Positions 10,691-22,904 of a DNA stretch of 64,000 bases are shown here, one piece after another (the stretch's first letter is position 1; every line of letters starts with the position of its first letter). The DNA comes from Cervus elaphus. Lineage: Eukaryota; Chordata; Mammalia; Artiodactyla; Cervidae. The notes beneath the pieces were generated by a model that worked only from the letters and a program-made list of their open reading frames with translations, was not told where the DNA came from and ran no database searches. The position numbers and the translations under genes are program-made. The stretch covers positions 133,124,155 to 133,188,154 of the forward strand of contig NC_057848.1 in NCBI RefSeq assembly GCF_910594005.1, written 5' to 3'.

Positions 10691-11597
10691 AGGTCATATA
10701 CGTGAGTTTCAAGACTGTGGGAACAAAAGACTCTGGGTTAAGAAATGAATATAAGGCTGGAGTAAGTTTGGGAAGGCTCACATCTCTCTCTCTCTCTCTT
10801 TTTCTCTGTCTCTTTCACACACACATGCATACAGATACTTTTTTAAAAAACTTAACAAAATTACATCTTTCTATGATCCTTGAGATATAAAATGCTTTGC
10901 CGCAGAAGGCATTCACTAAATATCTGCCTATTCAATGCCCTAAAGTTCACATGCCTGCTACAAAAGCATTGACTGACAGAATTTATGTAGATTTAATATT
11001 CACTTCAAAAACGTTTTAAGACAGATTCTTATTGCACTTTGCATTAGTTTTAAAATCTAAGTGGTCACTGTAGCTTTGTGGCTTTTAAATCAAGTCTATT
11101 TGTTACTCCTCATGAAGTGATTTTATAGGTTGTTGACCATTTTATGGGACATTCTTGCTATTATTGTCTGAGTGGCATGCTGATCCCTGGTGGGGGAGGG
11201 TGGCAGTAAGTATACTTTATTCTATTGTCAAGTACTTTGATTTTGTAGACAGGCCCAAGCAAACCAAATTAGACTAACACATTTATAGGCTGAACAATTC
11301 CAAGGGCCCATGGCAATGACCAGGCTTCTGGGGTTGAAAACAGTATTTGCAACTTTCTCTGATATCTCCCTGTCACTCTCACTCTAGAAGGGTCCACCTC
11401 AGTAACTGCAACTGCATTATTTCTCTTTGTTTTTTTCCCTGATGTTCTGCTTATAAATCTTCTGCTATTGTGATCTGGCCTCTATATTTGACTCCTAAGC
11501 TCTGTTGCACATGGGCAGATCAATCCATCTCATGATATTCATGACAAATTAGAATTTTATAAATAACTTTACCAAGAACTGAGAGAGTTGGGCCATA
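10691..11597. other. CT/CA microsatellite then unique sequence
   Basis: 10,783-10,840 carries a (TC)n run grading into a short (AC)n run. From there to the BovB fragment I recognise nothing. Confidence 0.45.
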
Positions 11598-11994
11598 AAG
11601 AAGTCTGAGTGCCAAAGAATTGATGCTTTCAAACTGTGGTGTCAGAAAAGACTCCTGAGAGTCCCTTGGACTGCAAGAAGATCAAACCAGTCAATCCTAA
11701 AGGAAATCAACACTGAATACTCATTGGAAGGACTGATGCTGAAGCTGAAGCTCCAATACTTTGGCCACCAGGTGCAAAGAGCCAACTCAATGGAAAAGAC
11801 CTTGATGCTGGGAAAGATTGAGGGCAGGGGGAGAAGGGGATGACAGAGGATGAGATGGTTGGATGGCATCATTGATTCAATGGATGTGAGTTTGAGCAAA
11901 CTCCTGGAGATACTGAAGGACAGGGAAGCCTGGCACGCTGCTGTCCATGGGGTCACAAAGAGTGGGACACAACTGAGTGAATGAACAGCAACAA
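11598..11994 (+). mobile_element. BovB LINE 3' end
   Basis: Plus-strand reading gives the BovB C-terminal domain with frameshifts (landmarks GAATTGATGCTTTCAAACTG, CTTTGGCCACCAGGTGCAAA, GGGTCACAAAGAGTGGGACA). It ends in a short AACAGCAACAA tail and is 5'-truncated. The 156-codon open frame on the opposite strand is an antisense artefact. Confidence 0.9.
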
Positions 11995-12540
11995 TGGAAG
12001 TGAAGAATTTGCAAAAGTATAATAAATGTCTGAGCATACAGATTCCTGATCCTGACACTACAAGTCCGGCAAGATTATCAGCTGCTTTGACAACATGAAT
12101 TCTAAGCCTCATTCTTTCCTCTTTTCCTAATTTGAAATGTTAGAAACCATACATCCAGAAATCTGCAAGATTAAGGTTAAGAGAGAGAGAGCTTCTGATA
12201 AGAACTTCCCTGAAACCCACTGCAACTCTTCCTCTTCCCCAAAGCCTGTTTCTAGATCTTCTCTCTGACTGCAGCCAACAAGCCTTTCCTTAGGATCTGG
12301 CACTCTCATTGATTCATTTGTTCATTCCACAGATATTTGTCTTTGAAGCAACTGTCAAATATATCACAAGTATGGCCCTGAAGGATTTCCCAACCTAGTG
12401 TGGGTCTTCTTTGCATCCTAGTACTTTAAGAGAAAGAAATTTTCTCTCCCAACTATCTCCAGGATTCCTTTCCTGGAGGTTTTAAAGTGAGAAAGCATAA
12501 ATTCTTTCTTGAATTCTCTCTGGCTCTGGGCACTAGGATT
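11995..12540. other. No recognisable feature
   Basis: Unique sequence with a short GA run near 12,180. No repeat family recognised. Confidence 0.4.
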
Positions 12541-12553
12541 CTAGAAGTACAAC

Positions 12554-12778
12554 ATGCATGCGTGCGTGCAAAGTCACTTCTGTCATGTCCAACTCTTTGT
12601 GACCCTATGGACTGTAGCCTGCCAGGCTCCTCTGTCCATGGGATTCTCCAGGTAAGAATACTGGAGTGGGTTGCCATGCCCTCCTCCAGGGGATCTTCCC
12701 GACCCAGGGATAGATCCCATAACTCCTGTGGCTCCTGCACTGCAGGCAGATTATTTACTGCTGCACCACCAGGGAAGC
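12554..12778 (-). mobile_element. Bov-tA SINE with 13-bp TSD
   Basis: Reversed Bov-tA: AGTCACTTCTGTCATGTCCA at the tail side, GGCTCCTCTGTCCATGGGAT within, and CCACCAGGGAAGC at the head. CTAGAAGTACAAC (12,541-12,553) and CTAGAAGCACAAC (12,779-12,791) are the target duplication, one mismatch. The tail contains a short GCATGCGTGCGTGC run. Confidence 0.95.
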
Positions 12779-12849
12779 CTAGAAGCACAACTCTCATCCC
12801 TAATTCCATTCCCTCTCTCATTGTCTAATGCCTGTTATTAAGTCAATCT

Positions 12850-13540
12850 AAAATAAGTTATTATGAAACAAATATAGATTCACAGGAAGTTGTGAAGGTA
12901 GCATACAGAGACTCTCTACATACCCTCACCCAGTTTCCCAGAGTGGTTACAACTAATGCAATTGTAGTGCAGTATCAAAACCAGAAATTAACATTGGTAC
13001 AACATGGGGATAGTTCTCTATCATTTTATCACATATGTAGATTTGAGTAACCACTGCTGCAATCAAGTGAACTGTTCCATCACCACAATGATCTCCCTCA
13101 TGCTACCCCTTTATAGTCCCATCAACTCCCTCCCCTCAACCATTCTTAAACCTTGGCAACCACTAATCTGGTCTTTATAATTTTGTCACACAAAGAATGT
13201 TATACAAATTAGATCATGTAGTATGTAACCTTTTAAGGTTGCTTTTTTTCACTCAGCATAATACTCTTGCTAGCCACCCAAGGTGTTGCATGTGCCAATC
13301 GTTCATTTCTCTTTATTGCAGACTAGTATTTCTTCTAGGACATTTCAGCCCAACCTTACTTCTCCTCTCCTAACATTCTAATGACACAAATGTTAGGTCT
13401 TCTGTTATAGTTCTACATGTCCCTGGAGTTCTATTGTTTATTTTAGTCTATTTTTTTTTTCCTGTTCTGTTTGAGCAATTTCTACTGCTCTGTTTTCCAG
13501 CTCATTGATTCTTTCTGCCTCCTACTGAATATCAAGCTCT
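12850..13540 (-). mobile_element. Old L1 3' region, antisense
   Basis: Reversed L1ME/L1M-like landmarks occur in order: GGCAACCACTAATCTGGTCT, ATAATTTTGTCACACAAAGA, TTTTTTTCACTCAGCATAAT, then TTCTAATGACACAAATGTTA and TTTCCAGCTCATTGATTCTT. The copy is diverged and non-coding. The last 200 bp are less certain than the first 480. Confidence 0.6.
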
Positions 13541-13908
13541 ACTTTCAGCATCAGGGATAAGTTGCAACCCTTGCTTTCCAGGAGTTGACCATAGTAAGAA
13601 AGAAGATCTTACCTTGTTACATAACTGTCAAAGGGCTTATGTGGTTACTCAGATGTGATGTGCACAGCATGCAAAGGGAGGGAGCAAGAAAAGCACCACT
13701 TCCCAAGGGAAGAAAGGTGCATCTTAGGGTACGGACAAGCTTCCTTGGAGTAACTTATAAAGAGTGAATAAGAACTGGCTACTGAAGGAAGGGGCTTGCA
13801 GGCTTTTTTCGATTGTAGACAAAAGAAGAGGAATTTCGGAGAGAAGGTATAGTTCACCCAAAGGCAAGGAGATGAAGGGATTGTGGCAGAACAAATATTC
13901 TAAAACTA
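13541..13908. other. No recognisable feature
   Basis: Unique purine-rich sequence. Three short overlapping open frames on both strands have no recognisable content. Confidence 0.4.
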
Positions 13909-13918
13909 TGATAACTAT

Positions 13919-14140
13919 CCAGGTGGTATTAATGGTAAAGAACTCACCTGTCAACACAGGAGACTTAAGAGACAGGGGTTCGATCCCTGGTTTGGGAAGA
14001 TTCCCCTGGATAAGGAAATGGCAACGAATTATTGTATTCTTGCCTGGAGAACCCTGTTGACTGAGGAGCCTGGCAGGTTACAGTCCTTGGGGTCACAAAG
14101 AGTCAGACATGACTGAAGTGACTCAGCACAGCACAACACA
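13919..14140 (+). mobile_element. Bov-tA SINE, diverged
   Basis: Bov-tA with many substitutions (GGGGTTCGATCCCTGGTTTG box B, AGCCTGGCAGGTTACAGTCC body, AGCACAGCACAACAC tail). TGATAACTAT (13,909-13,918) and TGACAACTAT (14,141-14,150) form the target duplication. Confidence 0.9.
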
Positions 14141-14150
14141 TGACAACTAT

Positions 14151-16379
14151 ACCTTGACAGGTGCTTTCTACATTTAAGCATACAGAAGATTCTTCTGGAA
14201 TATTTGTTACAATGAGGACTACTGGTGTTCCACCTCATCTGAGGATTGTGATTCAGAAGATCTGGTTAAGGGCACTAGAATTTTGAACATGTTCTGAAGT
14301 GATATTAATACTGATGATCTGGATACCATAATTTAGTCAGTTTGGGTACCAAGGACCTAGACCACAGTGAAATGCCATTCAGCCTGAGTTCCAACCACAC
14401 CTCCGGGGATACCCTGAGAGACCTAATGTGCACTCCAAGTAATAAAATGCAATCTATGTAAAACACAATACAGAGATTCCGGCGAAAGCTTAAAAGTCAC
14501 TTTACAATGCAGGGGAAGAGGAACTTGTTGAACAAATGAATGTATTACTGGAGATTAGAGAAGAAACTATTCATTTACCTATTAAGGGAATGGATTGATT
14601 TTTGGTGTGGTCACATTAGAAAAGCATGTATGTGCACTAATTATAAGTCATTTTTATTTATTCAATAAAGGAGACCTTCCACCAGATGATACATGATTAG
14701 CTTGTTCCTATTTCTAGGTGAACATCAGCGAACTAAAACCATCTTCCCCCAGGTAAACAGCGACCATGAAGCTTGATCACCACACTAATACCTTCTCAAA
14801 ACGGGAAGAGAGCACTCAGTCAAAGTCCTTGATCTATACTGTCTCTTCCTGGTTACTTATTGTTAAGGATATTTTCAAAGAGATATACACACCATCTTTG
14901 TAGTTTGGTGTATTATTTAAGAATTCATGGTTTCCTGATGTTTCTCTGCAGTCTGAAGAATTTTCTCTCAGCTGATATTGTCAGGTGAATGTTGTGAAAA
15001 TACGTTTAGGACACTGTAAATGATGTACCAGTGGGAAAACACAGCCTGAACTTATGAGTGCAAAGGGCTGTTAATGAGATAAACTGTTAAAAGAATCTTT
15101 ATGAAACATATGCAAACCGGGCATTTTGAAGCCCCAAATTATGTGTGTCTTCTGAAGATGTTTCTATTTCCAAAGGCAGAATTTAGCACTTAGAGATATT
15201 AAACATGATATACCACTTAAACCATCCTTCCTTCGTACTACTAAATATGATGGGTACTGGGAGACATAATTTCCATTTAAAAACCAAGCTCATAAAGAAA
15301 CTTAAAGGTATTTCATAGAACCCACATGATACCGACAGGGCTAATGCTATATATACAAAGGACATGACCGAGTGGCATTTGATAGATGAATGTCAAGTAA
15401 TTGAGTGAAACAAGACCCAACATACAATGTCATGCCTTGTAACTGTCCACATGTGCATGGCCTCATCATCCTATACATTAATGGGTAATTTATAGATTAA
15501 AACATAAACATCTAATTTGTAATCATTGATCATTAAGAGAAAAAACAGATTATAAGAATACAAAAGTTCAAGAATTACTTCAAAATGTAGGATTGCTTTT
15601 TGTTTTCCATGAACCATGAAAAAATGTTTACTCTGTTAAACAGCTTTACCTCTCCACTGTTTCACAGAGCTATAAGCTTTCTTCAGAAGGAACTATATTT
15701 TAATGCCATCTAATTTTGGTGATACACTTCAAAGCATTAACTAGACACACTCCTAATTATAACATAGTCTTATATGTTCTATAACATATAATGTTCTATA
15801 ACATTATAACAATTATAACTTATTCTATAACAATGCCTAAAAACAACATACATAATTATATGTTGTTTAAAGCACTCAAAAATAATGATTATGCTAAGAC
15901 TCCCAGATTCAAAGTAATGGTTGCATTATGAAATATAATGGAAATTATCATGACTCTAAATGGAAATCCCAGCATGATAGAGCCTGTGCTTGATTTTCTT
16001 CTTCAACCACTCCCATGAGACTTGATAACAGCTAAAGAGGATATAGTGTGTGAAATTTGCCTGTTATTCACTAAGTCTGAGAAAGATTTGCCTGAGACAT
16101 AAATAAAAAGACAAAGAAAGGCATTCACTTGCATCAGACTGCTTCTGGCCCATTCTAGAGAACACTGTACTTGAGTTTTTACTTTTCATATTGATTACTT
16201 GGGTGTCACAAAGAGGCTCTTGGTCTTTTGTCTTATTTCCTCCATACTAAACAGTCCCCTTCAATAGGTGTATTTTCTTTGAATAAAATGAATACTTTCA
16301 AAAATGTTTAAGTTGAGATTTTCTTCTCATTCTCATGTGGAACAAAGCAGTTTGCTGTAGAAGTCTGTATCATTTCCAT
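14151..16379. other. Long unique stretch without recognisable feature
   Basis: About 2.2 kb of AT-rich sequence. A local reiteration of GTTCTATAACAT-like units at 15,775-15,830 and a weak splice-like pair around 14,718-14,752 were noted. No repeat family, RNA gene or credible coding region was recognised. Confidence 0.4.
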
Positions 16380-16403
16380 TGAAAAAAGAATCTGAGTTTC
16401 TTG

Positions 16404-16522
16404 GGACTTCCCTGGTGATCTAGTGGTTAAGACTCCATGCTCTCAGTGCAGGGGGCCCAGGTTTGATCCCTGGTGAGTGAACTAGATCCCACATGCCATA
16501 GGTAAGACCTGGAGCACCCAAA
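16404..16522 (+). mobile_element. CHR-type SINE with 24-bp TSD
   Basis: GGACTTCCCTGGTGATCTAG head, GGTTTGATCCCTGGTGAG box B and AACTAGATCCCACATGCC are typical of the tRNA-derived cetartiodactyl CHR family. The target duplication is long: 16,380-16,403 and 16,523-16,546 differ at one position. Confidence 0.92.
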
Positions 16523-16699
16523 TGAAAAAAGAATCTGGGTTTCTTGTTTGTAAAGGATCATATACTTGGGAGAACCCTACATCCCCAACAGTTGAAATTG
16601 GCTTAGAATTAGTTGAAATGTGATTTTCTTAAAAAAAAAAAAATTGCTTCTAATAAAACTCAAATAAATTAAGAGGATCTATGTTTTGAATGAGATCAT

Positions 16700-17470
16700 T
16701 AAAAAGCAATGTACATGATGTAGAGCAACTAGAACTGTCATATATTGCTGGTGGAAATGCAAATTGATAAAATCACTTTGGAAAACAGTTTTGTTGTATC
16801 TACTAAAGCTACATATACACATGTCATAAAACATGGCAGTTTTGGGACTTCCCTGGCAGTCCAGTGGTTAATACTCCATGCTTCCAATGCTGGGGCCACA
16901 ATGTTCAATCCCTGTTCAGGGAAGTAAGATCCCGCATGCCATGTGGTGTGGTCAAATTAAAAAAAAAAACAAAACAGTTCTATTCCAATAAAAATGTGTG
17001 ATTTTATCTACAAAAAAGAAATATATATGTATATATATGAATGTTCAGAGAGCAGTAATCATAATAGTAAAAAAAAAAAAAAAACTGGAAACCCAAGTCA
17101 AATGTCTATCAGCAGTAGATTGGATAAATAATCTGGGCTATGTTCACACAATGGAATATAACACAACAATGAAAAATGAACTATTCCTACATGCAACAAG
17201 ACACTGTGGAATAAAAGGATGTACACATAAAAGAGTAAATATGGTATGATCCCATTTATGCCAGTTCAAAAACAGGTAAGACTATGCTGTAGGAGGTTAG
17301 GAAAGCAGTTGCTTTGGGGCAAGGGTTTTGACTAAAAGGGGACATGAGGGAGTCTAGTGATATTTTGCAGATGTTCCACATTTTGGTGTAGGTAAAAATT
17401 CATCAAGTTGTATGTACTTAAGATCTGTGTACTTTACTATTTGCAAATTATACCTAGTTAAAAAATTTAA
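16700..17470 (+). mobile_element. Old L1 ORF2 3' end plus 3' UTR, split by SINE
   Basis: Left landmark CATATATTGCTGGTGGAAAT; right landmarks GGAAACCCAAGTCAAATGTC, CACACAATGGAATATAACAC and ATGGTATGATCCCATTTATG, all on the plus strand and in L1 order. Frames are destroyed. The CHR SINE at about 16,844-16,974 is inserted. Confidence 0.75.
16844..16974 (+). mobile_element. CHR-type SINE inside old L1
   Basis: GGGACTTCCCTGGCAGTCCA head, degraded box B (TGTTCAATCCCTGTTCAGGG), then AAGATCCCGCATGCCATG and an A-rich tail. The target duplication is blurred (CAGTT-containing flanks only). Confidence 0.88.
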
Positions 17471-17604
17471 AAGCAGCATACTTAAACCATGGCAAGACAT
17501 GTCTATAGCCAATTAATATATAACATAGTAGATGCAGTTTTTATAAGAGGCCAATCAAAAAAATCTTTCCTCTAAATGAAATAAAGGACATTAAGTGACA
17601 CACT

Positions 17605-18238
17605 TTCATGGAAAATGAGGAAACAGTGGAAACAGTGACAGACTTTATTTTTGGGGACTCCAAAATCACTGCAGATGGTGACTGCAGCCATGAAATTAAA
17701 AGACGCTTGCTCCTTGGAAGAAAATCTATGACCAACCTAAACAGCACATTAAAAAGCAGGGACATTACTTTGCCAACAAATGTCCATCTAGTCAAGGCTA
17801 TGGTTTTTCCAGTAGTCATGTATGGATCTGAGAGTTGGACTATAAAGAAACCTGAGCACCGAAGAACTGATGTTTTTGAACTGTAGTGTTGGAGAAGACT
17901 CTTGAGAGTCCCTTGGACAGCAAGGAGATCCAATCAGTCCATCCTAAAGGAAATCAGTCCTGAATATTCATTGGAACGACTGATCTTGAAGCTGAAACTC
18001 CAATACTTTGGCCACCTAGTGCGAAGAACTGACTCATTTGAAAAGATCCTGATGCTGGGAAAGATTGAAGGCAGGAGGGGAAGGGGATGACAGAGGATGA
18101 GAGGGTTGGATGGCATCACCAACTCAGTGGACATGAGTTTGAGTAAACTTCAGGAGTTGGTGATGGACAGGGAGGCCTGGAGTGCTTAAGTCCATGGAGT
18201 CGCAAAGAGTCAGACATGACTGAGACTGAACTGAACTG
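17605..18238 (+). mobile_element. BovB LINE 3' end, 634 bp, 12-bp TSD
   Basis: One of the two longest BovB fragments here. Plus-strand translation follows the BovB RT C-terminal region from about FGDSKITADGDC through VVMYGSESWT, RRLLRVPWTARRSN and LKLQYFGHL. The same frame is open apart from one TAG at 17,884-17,886, then loses frame near 18,090. AAGTGACACACT brackets it exactly (17,593-17,604 and 18,239-18,250). It ends in CTGAACTGAA reiterations and is 5'-truncated and inactive. Confidence 0.95.
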
Positions 18239-18250
18239 AAGTGACACACT

Positions 18251-20727
18251 AGACAATGTATTTGATTATGATTTTGCAAAAGACATAAATATTATTTACT
18301 TAAATGTCCATATGTTGCATCATATTGCCACTTAATTTTGAAGTAAAATTTTTCATTCATTGTTCATTCTTCCATACAACATCATTTCCAAAGAATTTAT
18401 TTTTCCAGAGCAATGCATTTTTTCTTTTTTATTTAGCTATAAGAAAGCAAATAATTACAAGTATTATTTAAATCTTTTAAGCATTTACTGCTAGGTGTCT
18501 CTTAATAAGTTTTAATCCCTTTTTTGTATGTTCCATTCTATTACTCTATAGAGCTTTTAGGTTGAGAAATAAATAAAGAAGGTACACAATTTTAAACATG
18601 CCTACACATCTCTTTCTCTTTCTCATGCATATATGCATATATATACAGAGAAATGGTAAAGAAATGAAAAAAAATTCACCATAAAAAGCGGTTTATATGT
18701 ACTTTTGTCACATGGGCTTGTCTTTAGACTTCCAATGTAAATTAGTCTTAAAGATCTAAGTAAATGACTTCACATTTTTAGGTAAGCTGCATGGGCCAAA
18801 CTTCCTGCTTAGTAATTTTATTGTTTATCTCATTGTGGCAGATGCCTGTCCTTGATTTCCAGCAGCTTTGTAAGGTCCTATGAAATGTAAAAGCTGGATA
18901 ATAACAGAATTATTGAGAGTCAAACTACCCATCATATGCTAGCTTGACTCCCAGCAAAATTAATATTTATCAAATTCCCACAAGGAGACATGAAATTGTA
19001 TTAGAATATATATCACATACTAAGCTCTAATTTTGGCTATTTTTGGTATATAATTCAGGTTGACATGTCAATGAAATATTTAAACAGGTAATTATATTCA
19101 CGGATTTTTGGAGAAACTTCCAGCTGTGAAGGAATATAAGATTTCTAGTCCAGGTTTGAGAGAGAGAGAGAGAGAGAGAAAGAATAAAAAAAAATCCATG
19201 TGCAAGTTTTATGCTATTAATAAACAGTCATTTATTGAACATCTAATATGTACAGGGTATTCAATAAGATGGGTCACAAATCATCTGGTCTATGGAGCAA
19301 AAAATTAATTGGACAAGGGAGAGAATTATTCATTTGAGTCATAGGGGCAGGGGTGAGTTTGGTGTTAATCTCATTGTGAGTCAAATTTCTAAATTTCCAA
19401 CTTCTAATCTTTTTATTCCTTTCACACCCAGCAGTGCCAGATTAAAACAGATAATTATAATTAGATTCTACTATCATTCTAATGACTACTCCATCTGCTT
19501 TGCCAGCTTAATTTTCTCTGGCCTTGAAGTAAAGCTTTTAACAGGGACATGGGAAGAAGGAGCAAATTTGTGGGAAGAAACTATTAGTTCTATTTAAAAC
19601 ATATTGAATTTGAGGTAAGTATTGAGGGAAATTCAGGTGAAGGTCAAGTAAAATGGGAACACAGATATAGTAATCAATATTAGATTAACAGTGGTGACAT
19701 CAGCAGGAACAAGGACCTCTACAAAGCCAGCCCCCCCCACACACACACACATAAAAGCTGTGAGATTGTGAGATTGCTGGCAAAAATATGTCAAGATCAA
19801 CATTTTCAGAACTTTGAAAATTAACCAAAGGATTGCAACAATTTGAGGAGTATTTATTAAAGAAAACTGAATAAATTTCATGAAGAACAGTGAGACATTT
19901 TTCATTGTAATTTTCACTCTTCCCATTCCAACAGCTCCACAGACACTAGAGGGGACAGAATATGTTAGGAATCCCTTCAAAACTTCATTCTCAGAAAATT
20001 GTCATTAGTTTATCTGTCTAGCACATATATACATATATAGAAATTCCAGTTCTCAGGTTTTGTCTTTTTTTGACCTGACTCAGACCTCACTAAGTGCAGA
20101 CAGCCCTGCCTGTGGAGGCATTTGTGAAAATAATCTTTAGCAATTTTTAAACAATGCAGCTCCTTGAGGTAATGATAACAGCTGGAGCAAATAAAAACTA
20201 GCCAAAAAAAAAACAAGAAAGGAAAAGCTAGAGAATGAAGTGTCCCTAGGGAATTTTAAAAAGCTCCAACATATTCCTAAGAGTCTAAAAAGCCATATAC
20301 ATGCATAGGATGGGGTATAATCCCAAGGTTGAGCTCATGCCCGGGAAAGACCTGAGAAGTCTCCAAACACTCACCTTTAGCTGACATTGAGGCTCTGCAG
20401 TGGCAGGAAGTGAAAACTGTGATAGCATTATAAACCACATGATTGAGTGCTGAAGGCATAACCAAAACACATACAGAATTTCTTGGCTAAAACTAGGACA
20501 ATTATTGACTTGAGGCATTTAAGGGAATTTCAACCAAATTATTAGCTGAAAATTAAGCTAGCAGAAAAGAAACTTCTATAGCCAAACATGCCAAAGAGTA
20601 CAGACTTTACAGAATTAATTAATAAAAGTCACTAAGCAAGTAATAATAGAAAGTAGCAACAAGAATAAGAGGGTAGAACCATATTCCCAGAGTTTCCACT
20701 ATCCATTATTTCCAGTTTTAAACAAAA
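18251..20727. other. Long unique stretch with microsatellites
   Basis: AT-rich sequence with no repeat family recognised. It holds a (GA)n run at about 19,157-19,181 and a C-run followed by (AC)n at about 19,731-19,752. Short open frames (up to 115 codons on the minus strand at 19,633-19,980) have no recognisable motif. Confidence 0.4.
19157..19181. repeat. (GA)n microsatellite
   Basis: Uninterrupted GA dinucleotides, about 11 copies, followed by an A-rich run. Confidence 0.9.
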
Positions 20728-20861
20728 AAATTATGAAACATGAGAAGAAAATATGACCCATGCACAGGAAAATATGCAGTCAATAGAAACTGTCCTTGAG
20801 CAAGCACAGACATTGGATTTACTACACAAAATTTTCAATCAGCTATTTTCAACATATTCAA
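20728..20861 (+). mobile_element. Old L1 ORF1-region fragment
   Basis: CATGCACAGGAAAATATGCA, GTCAATAGAAACTGTCCTTG and TTTTCAATCAGCTATTTTCA follow the upstream ORF1 region of old L1/HAL1-like elements. It appears continuous, after later insertions, with the ORF1 sequence from 21,790 onward. Confidence 0.55.
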
Positions 20862-21017
20862 AGACCCAGAGGAATCCGGTGGAGAGGGAGGTGGGAGGGG
20901 GGATCGGGATGGGGAATACATGTAAATCCATGGCTGATTCATGTCAATGTATGACAAAAACCACTACAATACTGTAAAGTAATTAGCCTCCAACTAATAA
21001 AAATAAATGGGAAAAAA
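20862..21017 (+). mobile_element. L1_BT 3' tail (156 bp)
   Basis: Contains the G-rich 3' UTR block at about 20,880-20,912 and ATGTAAATCCATGGCTGATT through AGCCTCCAACTAATAAAAAT, then a short A tail. ATTCAA flanks it on both sides (20,856-20,861 and 21,018-21,023). This is an extremely 5'-truncated young L1 insertion into older L1. Confidence 0.85.
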
Positions 21018-21183
21018 ATTCAATAAGAAAACTCAACAAAACAACAGGCATAAAGATTGGAAAAAGAAAAAAAATTCAGATGAGATTATTGTCTACATAA
21101 AAAAATCCCAAGAAATCTAAAAGTAAATTAATTTAGAACACTCATGTGAATTTTGCAAGGTCACAGGACAGTAGGCCAATATA
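21018..21183 (+). mobile_element. Small L1 ORF2-like fragment
   Basis: AACAACAGGCATAAAGATTG and the following AAAAAATCCCAAGAAATCTA resemble degraded ORF2 sequence around the reverse-transcriptase active-site region. Very diverged. Confidence 0.4.
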
Positions 21184-21780
21184 TTGGGTTGACCAAAATG
21201 TTTGCTGCTTTCTTCCTGCATGATGGCTCTAGTAGTGTTTAGTTGTCTTTAACTTTACTGAAACAATTTTCTTAGCTGTCATATCATCATGCATTTAAAA
21301 GCAATTATCAAAATTGGTGAATTTTTGTGTAGCCATTTTATCATTGAAGATGGAAGAAAAAGAGTACAAATTTCAACCTATTAAGGTTTATTATTTTGAA
21401 AAAGGTAAAAATGAAATTGAAATGAAAATAAAAGATTTGTGAACCATATGGAGAAAGTGCTGTGACTGATCACATGTGTAAAAGTGGTTTGTAAAGTTTC
21501 ATGCTGGAGATTTCTCACTGGACAATGCTTCATGGTTGGGTAGACCAGCTGAAGTTGATAGCAATCAAATCAATATATTAATTGAGACTATTCAGTGTTA
21601 TACCAATGCAGGAGATAGTTGACATACTCAAAATATCCAAATCAAGGTTTGAAAATCATTTCCACCAGCTTGGTTATGTTAGTTGCTTCAACGTTTGTGT
21701 TACACATAAATGAAAAACACTTCTTGATCATCTTTCTGTATGTGATTCTGTACTTAAATGTAATAAAAACTTCCCATTTA
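21184..21780 (+). mobile_element. Mariner DNA transposon relic, 5' half
   Basis: TTGGGTTGACCAAAATG next to a TA (21,182-21,183) is a mariner-type terminal inverted repeat and target site. From about 21,350 the plus strand reads as the N-terminal part of a mariner transposase. KWFVKFHAGDFSLDNA is the characteristic helix-turn-helix-region motif, followed by diverged HTQNIQIKV-like and PPAWLC-like segments with stops and frameshifts. The sequence breaks off at an A-run near 21,780, before the catalytic D,D34D domain. No right terminal repeat was found. It resembles bovine Mariner2-type elements from memory. Confidence 0.8.
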
Positions 21781-21789
21781 AAAAAAAAA

Positions 21790-22904
21790 AAAAGAACCAA
21801 AGAAAACTATGCCTAAAGAAAGAAAGTATGATAATGATGTCTACCAATTGGGGAAAATAATTAATAAAGAGATAGAAATTATTTTAAAAGCAGAAATTAT
21901 GGAGTTGAAAAGAACAATACTGAAATGAAAAATTCACTAGAAGAGTTCAACATCAGATTTGAGCTGGCATAAGGCAAAAACAGCTCACTTGAATAGAGGC
22001 CAATAGAGTTTCTCAAGTTTAAAGAATGGAAAAAAATAATTAAGAAAAATGAACAGAACCTCAGAGAGCTGTGGAATACCATCTTGCATACCAACATACA
22101 CATAATGGGAATCTCAAAAGTAAAAGAGAGATAAAAAGGGAATGAAAGAATCTCTGAAGAAATAACAGCTGAAAACTCCACAAATTTAATTAAAAAAAAA
22201 AACATTAACTATCCAAGATGCTCAATGAAATCCAAGTAAGATAAATTCAAAGAGGTCCACACTTAAACACACCATAATCATACTGTTAACACTCAACAGC
22301 AAAAAGAGAATCTTGAAAGCAGCCTGAGAAAAGGAAATCATCACATACACAGATCTTCAATAAGATTAACAGCTGATTTCTATCAGAAAATATGGAGGCT
22401 TGAAGACTGTGAAAAGACAAAACTCAGGAGTTGCTGAAAGAAAATGACTGTCAACCAAACATTCCATATTTGGCAAAACTATCCTGATAAAAAGGAAGAA
22501 AAATTAAGATAAGCAAAATTTGATAGAACTAGTTGCTAGCAGTGCTTCCCAACAATAAATGCTAAAGGAAATACTTCAATCTGAAATGAAATGACACTAG
22601 ATAGTAGTTCAAATCTTCATGAAGAAATGAAAAGCACTGGAACATTTTTTTTCTGATGTGCAGAATCCAACAAAGAGAATCAAGGAAAATGAAGAATCAG
22701 AAGGATATGTTTCAAACAACAACAATAAAGATAAATCTCCAGAATCTGATCTTAATGAAATGAAGATAAGTGATTTATTTAATAGAGAGTTTAAAATAAT
22801 GGTCATAAGATGCTCATTGAGGTCAGAAAACAATACATGAAAAAAATGTTATTTCAACAAACAGAAAATACTAAAAAGAGTGAAGATCAATTAAGGGACT
22901 TATG
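21790..22904 (+). mobile_element. Old L1/HAL1-like ORF1 region
   Basis: The first ORF1 module runs to about 22,560 (landmarks GAAATGAAAAATTCACTAGA, CTGTGGAATACCATCTTGCA, AACCAAACATTCCATATTTG, the last in the C-terminal domain). A second N-terminal-like module follows at 22,660-22,890 (MKISDLFNREFKIMVIRCSL on the plus strand). All frames are interrupted. Confidence 0.65.

Noticed and set aside
11642..12112. 156-codon minus-strand open frame
   Set aside because: Mostly the antisense reading of a BovB 3' end. The real BovB frame is on the plus strand and is broken.
14718..14752. Short exon-like segment between TTTCTAG and GTAAAC
   Set aside because: Only 35 nt, weak acceptor, no conserved-looking frame. 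Such pairs are expected by chance.
16380..16546. 24-bp direct repeats as a site-specific recombination att pair
   Set aside because: They are the ordinary target duplication of the CHR SINE between them.
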